Source of the DNA: Culex pipiens pallens
Taxonomy: Eukaryota > Arthropoda > Insecta > Diptera > Culicidae
Direction of reading: 5' to 3'
DNA: 64,000 nt
NCBI RefSeq assembly: GCF_016801865.2
Contig: NC_068939.1
Location: forward strand, 74,080,100-74,144,099
Within the stretch, counting starts at the first letter, position 1, and the number at the start of each line of letters is the position of its first letter. Made by a program: the position numbers and the translations under genes. Positions 22,754-33,712 of the stretch are shown here, one piece after another. The notes beneath the pieces were generated by a model that was not told the DNA's origin, did not search any database, and saw nothing but the letters and a program-made list of their open reading frames with translations.

Positions 22754-24376
22754 TCCGCCAACTCACACAGCAGTTGCCCCGACCCCTCTTCGATTTGCGT
22801 GAAACTTTGTCTTAAGGGGTAACTTTTGTCCCTGATCACGAATCCGAGGTCCGTTTTTTGATATCTCGTGACGGAGGAGCGGTACGACCCCTTCAATTTT
22901 TGAACATGTGCAAAAAGAGGTGTTTTTCAATAATTTGCAGCCTGAAACGGTGATGAGATAGAAATTTGGTGTCAAAGGGACTTTTATGTAAAATTAAACG
23001 CCCGATTTGATGGCGTACTCAGAATTCCGAATAAACGTATTTTTCATCGAAAAAAACATTAAAAAAGTTTTAAAAATTCTCCCATTTTCCGTTACTCGAC
23101 TGTAAAAAATTTTGGAACATGTAATTTTATGGGAAATTCAATGTACTTTTCGAATCTACATTGTCCCAGAAGGGTCATTTTTTCATTTAGAACAAAATTT
23201 TTCATTTTAAAATTTCGTGTTTTTTTCTAACTTTGCAGGGTTATTTTTTAGAGTGTAACAATATTCTACAAAGTTGTAGAGCAGACAATTACAAAAATTT
23301 TGATATATAGACATAAGGGGTTTGCTTATAAACATCACGAGTTATCGCGATTTTACGAAAAAAAGTTTTGAAAAAGTTGGTCGTCATCGATCATGGCCGC
23401 GACAGACACGGACGACGAAACAAAGGGAAACGCAAAAAGTAACTTTTTCAAAACTTTTTTTCGTAAAATCGCGATAACTCGTGATGTTTATAAGCAAACC
23501 CCTTATGTCTATATATCAAAATTTTTGTAATTGTCTGCTCTACAACTTTGTAGAACATTGTTACACTCTAAAAAAATAACCCTGCAAAGTTAGAAAAAAC
23601 ACGAAATTTTAAAATGAAAAATTTTGTTCTAAATGAAAAAATGACCCTTCTGGGACAATGTAGATTCGAAAAGTACATTAAATTTCCCATAAAATGATGG
23701 CTTATCTACAACACTTAGCTTAGAAAGTTTCACTTAGCTTAGGAATTTGAGTCAATGGAAATGAATCTGAGTTTCTACAATGGAAAAGTAATCAAATTAG
23801 AAACTGACGTTTGGTTTGGAAAATTTCAAAATCTACGGTAAGTTGACGTTTCCATATCAAAGGTAAACAAACAACTGCATAGCAACGTATATCAGCCCAG
23901 CAAGTTTTCTAAGTTGATTGTGGATGACGAACGTAAGTTGCAGACTTTCCTAAGTAACTACTTTACTTAGATGTTCTAAGCTAAGTGATTGTAGATAGGC
24001 CAAAATTTTTTACAGTCGAGTAACGGAAAATGGGAGAATTTTTAAAACTTTTTTAGTGTTTTTTTCGATGAAAAATACGTTTATTCGGAATTCTGAGTAC
24101 GCCATCAAATTGGGCGTCTAATTTTACATAAAGTCCCTTTGACACCAAATTTCTATCTCATCACCGTTTCAGGCTGCAAATTATTGAAAACACCTCTTTT
24201 TCGCTTGCTCAAAAATGGAAGGGGTCGTACCGCCCCTCCGTCACGAGATATCAAAAAACGGACCTCGGATTCGTGATCAGGGACAAAAGTTACCCCTTAG
24301 AACAAAGTTTCACGCACATCGAAGAGGGGTCGGGGCAACTTTTCCCGATTTCGTGTGAGTTGGTAGAGAATTACCC
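22754..24376 (+). mobile_element. Foldback element FB1, copy 2, interrupted by a MITE
   Basis: The left end begins at CCGCCAACTCACACAGCAG; the outermost GGGTAATTCT is absent. The right end is complete (GTTGGTAGAGAATTACCC). The right arm is split at 23698-24002 by a 303-bp element. The central spacer is shortened: between CATGGCCG and CGACAGACACGG it lacks the TTCATGGTCACCC present in copies 4 and 5. It is in the opposite orientation to copy 1. Confidence 0.88.
23698..24002. mobile_element. MITE nested in FB1 copy 2
   Basis: GGCTTATCTACAACACTTAG at 23699 is mirrored by CTAAGTGATTGTAGATAGGC ending at 24000, with further GCTTAG/CTAAGC pairing. In intact FB1 copies this point reads AAAATGACATGTTCCAAAAT; here AAAATGA joins the element and AAAATTTT follows it, so eight bases are missing and no simple target duplication is present. 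Confidence 0.85.
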
Positions 24377-25051
24377 TATTTTTTTAGAATATTTTGAAAA
24401 AATCTAATTTGAAAAGAGTTAAACTTTTTGTTTATGTTGCTTGCAAAACTTCTCACTCGTTCAAAAGAAGAACGTGATTTGCTGCAGCTTCAAAGGTTTT
24501 TCGGACCTCAGAACAAACTGATTTTTACAGCAACTTTTCTGGTAGCAGCTTAAAACTAAAATTAAATGATTTTATTACGCATGATTCAGATTATGTTTAA
24601 TCTGGTGAAAAATTATACCTTCTTTTGTGGCTTTTAACTCCCACACGCGCTGCTGTATTAATTTTTAATTAAGAATACAAAATGAGTATATTCAACGCCC
24701 TAAAGAGCCTAGAAGAGCCTAAGCTGATCAACTGATCAAACCAGGAAATTACGCAATTACGTTACACTTTGTAATGGCTTAAAAAAATAGGCAAAATATA
24801 ATTATGAGAAATTAAAGAATCATACTCAATCAAAAACAAGAAAAAAATAATGATAGAAATTTCCAATTAACACAAGTAAAGTTTAACAAACAAAAAAAAC
24901 TGAAAATAGAAAAAATAAATACAGAATAATCTGAAAAAATTATACAGTTTGAAAAGAAAAAATATGTTTCTTTTAAACAAATAAACAATGTTTTCAAATT
25001 AAAACAAATTGTATGTTTAGGAAAAAACTATTTGATTCAATAAAACCAACA
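24377..25051. other. AT-rich intergenic sequence
   Basis: No gene or repeat recognised. Confidence 0.6.
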
Positions 25052-25270
25052 TCCCAAGTAACATTTTTTCCCAGGAGTTCTACAAGAGCTCTTCAAGATA
25101 GCTACAGCATAGCAGTTTGGACCGCGGTAGGATAAAATTCTCTTCAAAAGTTCTTCAGGAGTTTGGAAGAGTACTTGAAGAGAGTTTTATCCTACCGCGG
25201 TCCAAACTTCTATGCTGTAGCTATCTTGAAGATCTCTTGTAGAACTCCTGGAAAAAAATGTTACTTGGGA
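25052..25270. mobile_element. 219-bp palindromic MITE
   Basis: TCCCAAGTAACATTTTTT at the left and AAAAATGTTACTTGGGA at the right are inverted, and pairing continues almost to the centre through GGAGTTCTACAAGAG, TCTTCAAGATAGCTACAGC and TTTGGACCGCGGTAGG. The whole element would fold as one hairpin. Confidence 0.85.
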
Positions 25271-25429
25271 TTTTAACTTTTTTTGTTTCAAATAACATCA
25301 AACAGTTCCATCATCCTGCTAAAGTGATTTGAAATTCCCAATTTCGTTCGATTCCTCTGACTACCAATTAAAGTTAAACAGCTGGTGCGCGCGGCTATTA
25401 CACCATAGTTTCCCTTGTTAAACATCATC

Positions 25430-25437
25430 ATTTTCTC
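25430..25437. repeat. 8-bp target site duplication, left
   Basis: ATTTTCTC immediately precedes CAGGGCTG; the same eight bases follow the element at 27485-27492. Confidence 0.9.
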
Positions 25438-25445
25438 CAGGGCTG

Positions 25446-25651
25446 TGGAGTCGGAGTCGGAGTCGGAGCCGGAGTCGGTGGAGTCGGGTCTTTTTGGGGA
25501 CCTGGAGTCGGAGTCGGAGTCGGAGTCGTCAAAACTCGAACAGCTGGAGTCGGAGTCGGAGCCGGAGTCGGGTAAATTTTAGGAGCTGGAGTCGGAGTCG
25601 GAGTCGGAGCCGAAGATTTCTGATAACCCGGAGTCGGAGTCGGAGTCGGAG
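25446..25651. repeat. (GGAGTC)n hexamer array, left
   Basis: Blocks of three to five GGAGTC hexamers are separated by about 20-30 bp of non-repeat sequence, giving superunits near 50-60 bp. Occasional GGAGCC variants. The plus-strand reading yields an artefactual RS-rich peptide. Confidence 0.93.
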
Positions 25652-27259
25652 TTATCTTAAATTCAACAAAAAATATGTTTTTCTATTGTTCATTATTTCG
25701 TATATAACAGCATAATTTACAAAACTTCTTATATTTTAATTATTTTTTACGTCGCAAGCACTGCGTCACCATTTTTTAATTTTTTTTTAGATTTATCAGA
25801 TGCCATTATGTTTTTGAAACTTTTTATTGTGATTGGAAAGCTCTAATTGTGTTATTTCACTATAATCACTAAATGGTAACCTCTTACCCAAGTATGTAGT
25901 ATCATAATTTAAAAAATAATAAAAAATATTGGTTATGTAGTCACACATATCTAATTAATTCTTGACTTCTTCCTTTTGCCTATATTTATATGCCCTTTCA
26001 ATTCAAATTTGACCAAATTTCATCCAGTCTTTCTGAAAAAAGTTCACAAACAATCATCTTTTACCCCGATAGCGAATGTCTTGAAGGTTTTAAGTTAAAG
26101 CATTTTTTAGGAAAAAAATTACGAGGAACATAAAAAGATTAAAAATAGTAATCACTGTTTTTGGAAATCGAAAAAGAGTCACTGACAGTAACAAATAATC
26201 AACGATAATAACAATGTCTTACTTGGAACTCAACATGCGCATTTTGTTTATAACTGAGTACAAGAAAATCAAAGAGTTGCATTTAAAATAATTGAAACTA
26301 ACAAAAAATATCAAAAGAAGCTGCAACGAATTTTGAAATAATCATTGAATGTTGATGTTGATTTTAGGTAAACTATTTTGATATCGTTGCAAGTTATCGT
26401 TGAATAAATCTCAAGATTTCAGTACAAAAATGAACTAATTAAAAAATTTATAGAACAAAATATATTTATTTAATTTATTTTTCAAAAATTATAAAAAAAA
26501 ACAAAATCAAAATACTATCAATCGGTAAGAATTTTTTCATACTGCATGTCCCACGCCAATATAACGGAAGGTTATTATCATTGCAAATCAATGTACCTTA
26601 AAAAAATGAAATACTTGTGACCTAGTAAATATTTAACTTGTGGATATTTGTTTTTTATTATAATTTAAGTTTTTTCATTTATTTTGTTAGAGGCGCAAGA
26701 TCATTCAAGAAGTTTCGTTTTAGGTGAAGATTCACGAAGTATCGTGCGCCTTCTTTTTAATGTATATTGAATTTTAAAATTAAAATAAATTAAAAATGTC
26801 CAGGGTAAAATATGTTCCTTGTCTCAGATATTTGAAAAGGACCTCTCAAGCGTGCTTCTTATAAATGTCAGCCTGAAAGTGAGCAAATTGAATTTTTATA
26901 TTCAATAGATTATTAAGGCCAGGATCTTTTAATTATTCATTCAAAAATGACAATTTAATATATTTAAATTTATTAGCCTTGAATAAAATATTTGAAAATT
27001 TGAGGTTAAGCAAATAAATCTAAATTTACTAACAAAACTGTTTTTCTCAAAATGCCTCTTAAACCGAAGATTTTTTTTATTTCTGTTTCCATAACGTATA
27101 AAACTTGTAACCTAGAAACTTTTTTTCCATTTTGTGATTCGAACTTATTTTTCTTGAGAAAAACATGACGCTTAGCGAGTATTTAAATAATCCTATATCA
27201 ATGTTTTACAAATAATTAACTGGTATTAATTACATATCTTTTGAAACATTTGAAAATAT

Positions 27260-27455
27260 GTGGAGTCGGAGTCGGAGTCGGAGCCAACCATTTGTTGGAA
27301 GCTGGAGTCGGAGTCGGAGTCGGAGTCGGCTAGAGTTGGTAGGCCGGAGTCGGAGTCGGAGTCGGAGCCAACCATTTGTTGAAAGCCGGAGCCGGAGTCG
27401 GAGTCGGAGTTGGCTTATCTGAGAAAGCCGGAGTCGGAGTCGGAGTCGGAGTCGT
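27260..27455. repeat. (GGAGTC)n hexamer array, right
   Basis: Four blocks of GGAGTC hexamers in the same orientation as the left array, with AACCATTTGTTG(G/A)AAGC as a repeated spacer, so superunits were duplicated here. Confidence 0.93.
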
Positions 27456-27484
27456 TTGAAATATGACCCGACTCCGCAGCCCTG

Positions 27485-27492
27485 ATTTTCTC
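27485..27492. repeat. 8-bp target site duplication, right
   Basis: ATTTTCTC directly follows CAGCCCTG and is identical to 25430-25437. Confidence 0.9.
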
Positions 27493-28575
27493 ATAGGGTG
27501 GAAGATGGGGAGGAAAAGCGGAAATAGCAGCAACAACAAATCGAACATGTTGCACGATTTTGTTGGTACACACACACAAACACACACACACGTGGGAGCG
27601 GAAAATGCGAGTGAAAACGATTTTCCCTGAAATCAATTAGCTACAAGTAATTTTGGAAAATGGAAGGGAGGGAGTGGTGGGGTGTTGTTTGTGTGCGTAT
27701 ATGAGCTTGTTTTCCCATCACCCACATAACTGGGTGGCGGAAAATGAGGAGATTTTGGATCACTTGGGGTGGTTACTAAAAATAATTAAATATTTAATTA
27801 TTTTTTTTTAAAATTAAATCAGTCGTGCTAAACTTAAAGAGCCTGAAAATTAAATACTTCATCAAGTTACCACCCTGTGATTAATGAAGTGTGCCGAGTT
27901 TCAGTTCAAATCCCAATTAGAGTGAAACATACTGCACGATTTTCGCACCCCACCCCTCCCAATTGTTTCCCCTGGCTAGTTTTCCTCCACCGAAACCAAC
28001 AACAATCTTATTATTTCCACGACCCAAACAAGAAAAGAAAAAAGGAGATGTTGGCAGTGAAACGTGCCCCCCCTTGAACCGGTTAGAATTGGTGGAGCAA
28101 GAAGACGACGACGGGTGCAGAATTTTAATTCGCCATAAATCTGTTTGGCGGCGCTACTGTCGGAATTGGTGTGTGTGTGGCAGGCGCGCGAGTGAAGAAA
28201 ATTGGCGTGGAAAACAAACTAGCTTGAGAAAAGGAGGAAGGAAAAAAATATAAAAGTTAGTAAATCTAGTTGAGCGCGCACACGGTAGCGTTGGGCAAAA
28301 ATTCGGCTCCAATTTCGAGGTTAGCCGGTGAATTCGTGACTGAAATTCCGGACGTTCCAAGAGAAGCTGTGGGGAAATTTGAGGGCAGGTGGTGGAAAAC
28401 CGATGAAAAGCGGAAATTCTTACGTATCTGCAATAGTAACCATGTTGAAAGGGTTGAATTAAAACATTAAGATTGGCGAATATATTCTCAGGGAGACTTG
28501 CTTGCTGTTTTTTTTCCGAAGGATATGAGCAATATTGTTTCTTTCAACTTGGTTAGATTCGAATCCAACACAGAC
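27493..28575. other. GC-richer unique island
   Basis: Not repeated in the window. CACACACAAACACACACACA is near 27569-27590. Short frames on both strands carry no recognisable domain. Confidence 0.5.
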
Positions 28576-29967
28576 TTAAGAGCGAGTCCACGAGCAAAGC
28601 ATACCCATCTCGCATCGACCTCACCAATCTGCCTGAAATTTTTAGGGGTTGTTTGTACATATAAAACTAGCATCTGGCCAAAATATGAGCACTCTAGTTC
28701 AACGGGAAGTGAGGCAAATCGGGACACAAAGTTTGAAGGTTCAAAAACGTAAAAAATCTTAAAAAGGCTATAACTTAGACAAAAATCAATTTAATTTCAA
28801 AATTCAAAATGCATCTTTAAGGGCTTCAAAAATGCAACAAAATGCAGGGTAGAGCATCCCAATTGGTTAATTCTAAAGGGAGTTATTGGCATTTTAGTGA
28901 AAAAATTGTATAATTTTCAAACTCAAATAAAAAAGTGTTCCATCCAGATATCAACTCGGATCGACCTGCAGCTTGTAGGGGACATCTGGAACTACCATCT
29001 GAGACTGAGACCGCTTTGGGTAAGGCAGTTTAACATATCAAATAAACACTTTTACTTTTAGTGAATTTTTTGGTTGTAAATTTTTGCTCGGAGGACCCCT
29101 TAGATCCCATTTTCTGGTGATTATTTTCATCATAATCGTGTTCCTGAGACAATTTCACAATAGAAACATGCATAAAAATGTTTGTTTTCATCCATTTTAA
29201 CCCTTAAAAAATAAAAGGTGAAAAAAAATCTTCGGTTCACATTTATTGAAAATCAAGTTCGTTTCCAAGGATACTAGATGACACCAGAAAAAAGCAGCTT
29301 CTTAATTTTTTTATCTTTTATTTTTTAAAGGGTTAAAATGAATGATAATATACATTTTTATGTATGTTTGTATTGTAAAATTGTCTCAGAAACACGAATA
29401 TGATAAAATTATCTCCATAAAATGGGATCTAAGGGGTCCCCCGAGCAAAAATTTACAACCAAAAAATTCACTAAAAGTAAAAGTGTCCATTTGATATGTT
29501 AAACTGCCTTACCCAAAGCGTTCATAGTCTCAAATGGTAGTTCCAGATGTCCCCTACAAGCTGCAGGTCGATCCGAGTTGATATCTGGATGGAACACTTT
29601 TTTATTTGAGTTTGAAAATTATACAATTTTTTCACTAAAATGCCAATAACTCCCTTTAGAATTAACCAATTGGGATGCTCTACCCTGCATTTTTTTGCAT
29701 TTTTGAAGCCCTTTAAGATGCATTTTGAATTTTGAAATTAAATTGATTTTTGTCTAAGTTATAGCCATTTTAAGATTTTTTACGTTTTTGAACCTTCAAA
29801 CTTTGTGTCCCGATTTGCCCCACTTCCCGTTGAACTAGAGTGCTCATATTTTGGGAAGATGCTAGTTTTATATGTACAAACAACCCCTGTAAATTTCAGG
29901 CAGATTGGTGAGGTCCAAACGACGTCTCATACAAAGGGGTATGCCCTGTTCGTGGACTCGCTCTTAA
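28576..29967. mobile_element. TTAA-flanked foldback element FB4
   Basis: TTAA then GAGCGAGTCCACGA opens the element; TCGTGGACTCGCTC then TTAA closes it. The two arms of about 650 bp are inverted copies, sharing CACCAATCTGCCTGAAATTT, TAGTTCAACGGGAAGTG, ACTCGGATCGACCTGCAGC and GGTAAGGCAGTTTAACATAT. The centre near 29225-29320 is not palindromic. The sequence is unrelated to FB3, but both carry TTAA borders. No transposase frame. Confidence 0.82.
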
Positions 29968-30839
29968 TGCCTAATAATCTAATATTATATCACGCTTTTT
30001 AGAAAATTTTGATCTCATAGATTCAACATTTTTCTCCAATATATCATTTTAGAATCATTTTCCGATTACATTTGGAATATTTCTGATAAAATCATTATTT
30101 TAAAAATGTATATCTTTGTTAAAAAAAGTGTTGTCCAAAATTTTATGTGGCAAAAAGTTGCCTTTGGTGTTCTCTTCGTAAAAAATATAATTATAGTTTT
30201 TGGTGACTTCACGTTTAGTGGAAAAAAATAATCAAAAATATAGGCAAATTTGTTATGGATTGCAATTAGATTCTTAATCTGTCACACAAACAACAACTTC
30301 GCTGATGACATCAAATCGATCAGAAAACCCTTTCCCGAGATACCTATTTTCGAGTATTTAAATACTATATTTCTATCAACAAGTACAACATTGTATGGGG
30401 CTTGAACGGCCGAACTAATAATGCAAAATGCAATTTTAAGTTATAGTTAAGCTCCCTGAAAAAAACTTAGCAAAATCATAATTAAACTAATTTTTTTTGG
30501 GTTTTTGTGCAAAAATAGGTATTTAGCTTTATTTTTTGTTATATGATTTTTTTGCCATTCTACAAATTTATTTAACATGCTTAAAATGTAAAAAAAAAAT
30601 TACTGAAACTTAAAAAAATAAATTTGTTATTTGAGGATCAGAACAAAAAAAAAATAATTTAAAAAAAGTTATTTAAAAGTAAGTAATTTAATTTTTTTTT
30701 GGTTTCTTTCTTTTTCTATTTTTATACATCAGGTTCGATTATGGTTTGGTTGAGCATTTTGGCAAACTCCATTACTATGAATACTAAGTGACGAGTTGTT
30801 CCTTTTAATTCCGCTATATATTTTAATATCTTGACATAT
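29968..30839. other. AT-rich sequence with FB2-type relic
   Basis: GATGACATCAAATCGATCAG at about 30302 followed by AAAACCC and CCGAGATACC is a decayed FB2 arm. Nothing else was recognised. Confidence 0.5.
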
Positions 30840-31836
30840 GGGTAATTCTCTACCAACTCACACGAAATCGGGAAAAGTTGCCCGACCCCTCTTCGATTTG
30901 GGTGAAACTTTGTCCTAAGGGTTATCTTTTGTCCCTGATCACGAATCCGAGGTCTGTTTGTTTGATATCTCGTGATGGAAGGGCGGTACGACCCCTTCCA
31001 TTTTTGAACATGTGAAAAAAGAGGTGTTTTTCAATAATTTGCAGCCTGAAACGGTGATGAGATAGAAATTTGGCGTCAAAGAGACTTTTATGTAAAAATA
31101 GACGTCCGATTTGATGGCGTACTCAGAATTCCGAAAAACGTATTTTTCATCGAAAAAAAAACACTGAAATAGTCTTGAAATTTTATTTTTTTCATTTTAA
31201 AATTTCGTGTTTTTTCTAACTTTGCAGGATTATTTTTAAGACTGTAACAATGTTCCACAAAGTTTTTTTTTCAAAACTTTTTTTTTGTAAAATCGTGATA
31301 ACTCGTGATATTTTTAAGCAAACCCCTAATGTATTTCTACAAAAAAAATGTAATTGTCTGCTCTACATTTTTGTAAAACATTGTAACACTCTAAAAAATA
31401 ACCCTGCAAAGTTAGTCTGGGTCAATGTAGATTCGAAAAGTACATTAAATTTTCATTAAAATGACATGTTCCAATTTTTTCTACAATCAAGTAACGGAAA
31501 ATGGAAGAGTTTTTAAAAATATTTTAGTGATTTTTTCGATGAGATATACGTTTTTTCGGAATTCTTAGTACGCCATTAAATCGGGCGTCAAATTTTACAT
31601 GAAAGTCCCTTTGACACCAAATTTCTATCCCATCCCCTTTCGAGGCTGCAAATTATTGAAAAACACCTCTTTTTTAGCATATTCTAAAATGGAAGGGGTC
31701 GTACCACCCCTCCGTCACGAGATATCAAAAAACGGATCTCGGATTCGTGATCAGGGACAAAAGTTACTCCTAAGAACAAAAAAAAAAACGAAGAGGGGTC
31801 GGGGCAACTGCTGTGTGAGTTGGCGGAGAATTACCC
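30840..31836 (-). mobile_element. Foldback element FB1, copy 3 (internally deleted)
   Basis: It begins GGGTAATTCTC with the GAAATCGGGAAAAG-type end and closes with the CAGCAG-type end inverted, as in copy 1. At 997 bp it is about 350 bp shorter. The inner left arm and the whole CGTCCGTGTC spacer are missing between about 31165 and 31265. It is the most diverged copy, with frameshifts in the arms. Confidence 0.85.
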
Positions 31837-33712
31837 TATTGTAAAACTTTAAACAACTCATTCAATTTTTATTGGTTGATTCATGAAGATCACTACCGAG
31901 CCCAGCACATCGAGAAAGGTGGGGCGGGGCAATAATCTGGGCGATTTTAAAGCTTCATCGTTTATGAAAACCCCCTGAAAATGCTCCAGAAAAAGAAAAC
32001 AATCTATGTTTCTATGGTTTTTCAAGATGCTGAGTTTAATCGAAACATTTAATTACAGCTATTCAATTATAGGATTAAAATACAATAATTTAAAATACAG
32101 TTTCAAAAATTTATTGATTGCAAGACTTTAAGTGGTTTCGAATAAGTATTTTTTGTCTTTAAAAAAATACAGTATAAAAACAATACTGTACAAATTTGAT
32201 TTCCAATTTAGAAAAAAAAAACAATTTTATGCAGATGGTCAAATGAACAAACAAGCAATCTAAATAAAAGAATATTGTTTTCACTATAATAAAGAGAAGG
32301 AAGTGAATTAAACTAAAATCAAATTGATACCAACTAAAACATATTTCATAGCTTTATTCTAATTGTCATATTTCTTCTTTTTCCTTTCAGGTAAGCAATT
32401 AATGATTGATCTCTGGTCCAAATTTCTAAATGGTAAATATTTCAAAGTTAAACGCTCCAAGTCTTATTAAAACAAATATTATTCTTGATTCACACTCTTT
32501 ATGCGGGAAAATAATTTTTTGCGGATACAAGCTGAATTCCGCCATCACCACCTCTACCCTTACGTTTCACTCCCATCAATATCCGCGGCGGCATGCGGCT
32601 TGAAACCCGATACCGCCATTAATCAAAACTGATTATAAATCCATTAATCATCACGCCGAATGCCAGCGCGTGAAATTATTTCTCACCTCGATTGACAGCT
32701 ATGAGGGGGGGGGGGGTCCTTTCTTCGCCGCCTTCCTGTCAAAAATGGGAAGGTTTATGTGAATAAAAAGTAACAACATTACACCATATTTATTTAACGC
32801 GGTGTCTAAAGGGAGTTGATACTCTTTCTTCCTTCCAAAGCTGAGGTGAGCTTACTCGATTATTGATTAGTAATTTTGCAAAAAAAAAAAAAAAGCTTTA
32901 CGGCCCGATGTCGCTCCGGTGCGATTTCCCAGCGGTTTTTGAGTAGGTTTCTTGGTTATAACAGGGGTCGTTCGGGAAAACCGAAACATTTTTCAATATT
33001 TTCTTTCAAAACAGGACTGACGTCACAATGTTCGATTAGCCAAAAATTAAACTTAAAAATAAACGTTTGAAAATACAAGAATCTGGCATCCCTATTGAAT
33101 ATCAACAGTACTTAACTGATTTTTTTTTTCAATACAGCTGGATTACGTAGATTTTTGTTAAAATGTTCACTTGAACTTTTGGATTGATGTTTTGAAGATT
33201 TTTTTGTTACATCTTTTTCTTCGAATTGCTGGTTGTCTTTTCGTTTAGCGACTTCGAAAGGTGTACTATTCGAGGAAAAATGTAGATAAATAAATTAAAA
33301 TGACTTTTAGGACCATATAATTTAGCATTTTTTGATAGATGATTGCAAATCATCCTTTTAGTTGAAAATTTGAAGATCCGGCAACCCTGGAATATCGCTG
33401 CAAAGCTGGGAACACTGCCAAGAAAGTAGCTTTTTCAGCAATTAAAATTTCAGTGATACTGAAAGTAGACTTGCGTCAAAGCTTTTGAAAAAAAGTAATG
33501 TTCCATAATTTATGGAAGCTCCCCTGTTTCCACCATCGCGGGTGTTTATGTATGCAGTTCTCGGAACCCATTTCCTGGAAGAGTTTTTCATTACAACAGT
33601 GAGGGTGTTGACGGAAAGTGTTGTGGTGTGGTGAGTCATATCTTTCACTTCATCGAACAGTTTTCTCCTATTTTATTGGTCGTGAAAAAAGGTTAGGGAC
33701 AGTTTGATAGGA
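31837..33712. other. Mixed unique and AT-rich sequence
   Basis: No gene was recognised. About 32510-32760 is GC-richer and ends with a run of about 12 G (32704-32716). About 33370-33660 is likewise less AT-rich. The rest is A/T tracts. Confidence 0.5.

Larger units (their letters stand above)
25438..27484. mobile_element. hAT-like non-autonomous element with GGAGTC hexamer arrays
   Basis: The left end CAGGGCTGTGGAGTCGG matches the inverse of the right end CCGACTCCGCAGCCCTG at 16 of 17 positions, and a perfect 8-bp duplication flanks it. CAG...CTG ends with 8-bp duplications are typical of hAT transposons. Inside are GGAGTC arrays on the left (about 25446-25651) and right (about 27260-27455), both on the same strand, so they are direct and not part of the inverted ends. 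The 1.6 kb between them is AT-rich with no transposase frame. hAT assignment is inferred from ends and duplication only. Confidence 0.82.

Noticed and set aside
25494..25715. 73-aa frame resembling an SR-rich protein
   Set aside because: The RS dipeptides are the reading of GGAGTC hexamers within the hAT-like element.
26692..26752. Stem of AGGCGCAAGAT with ATCGTGCGCCT
   Set aside because: Short imperfect stem with a large loop and no other support.
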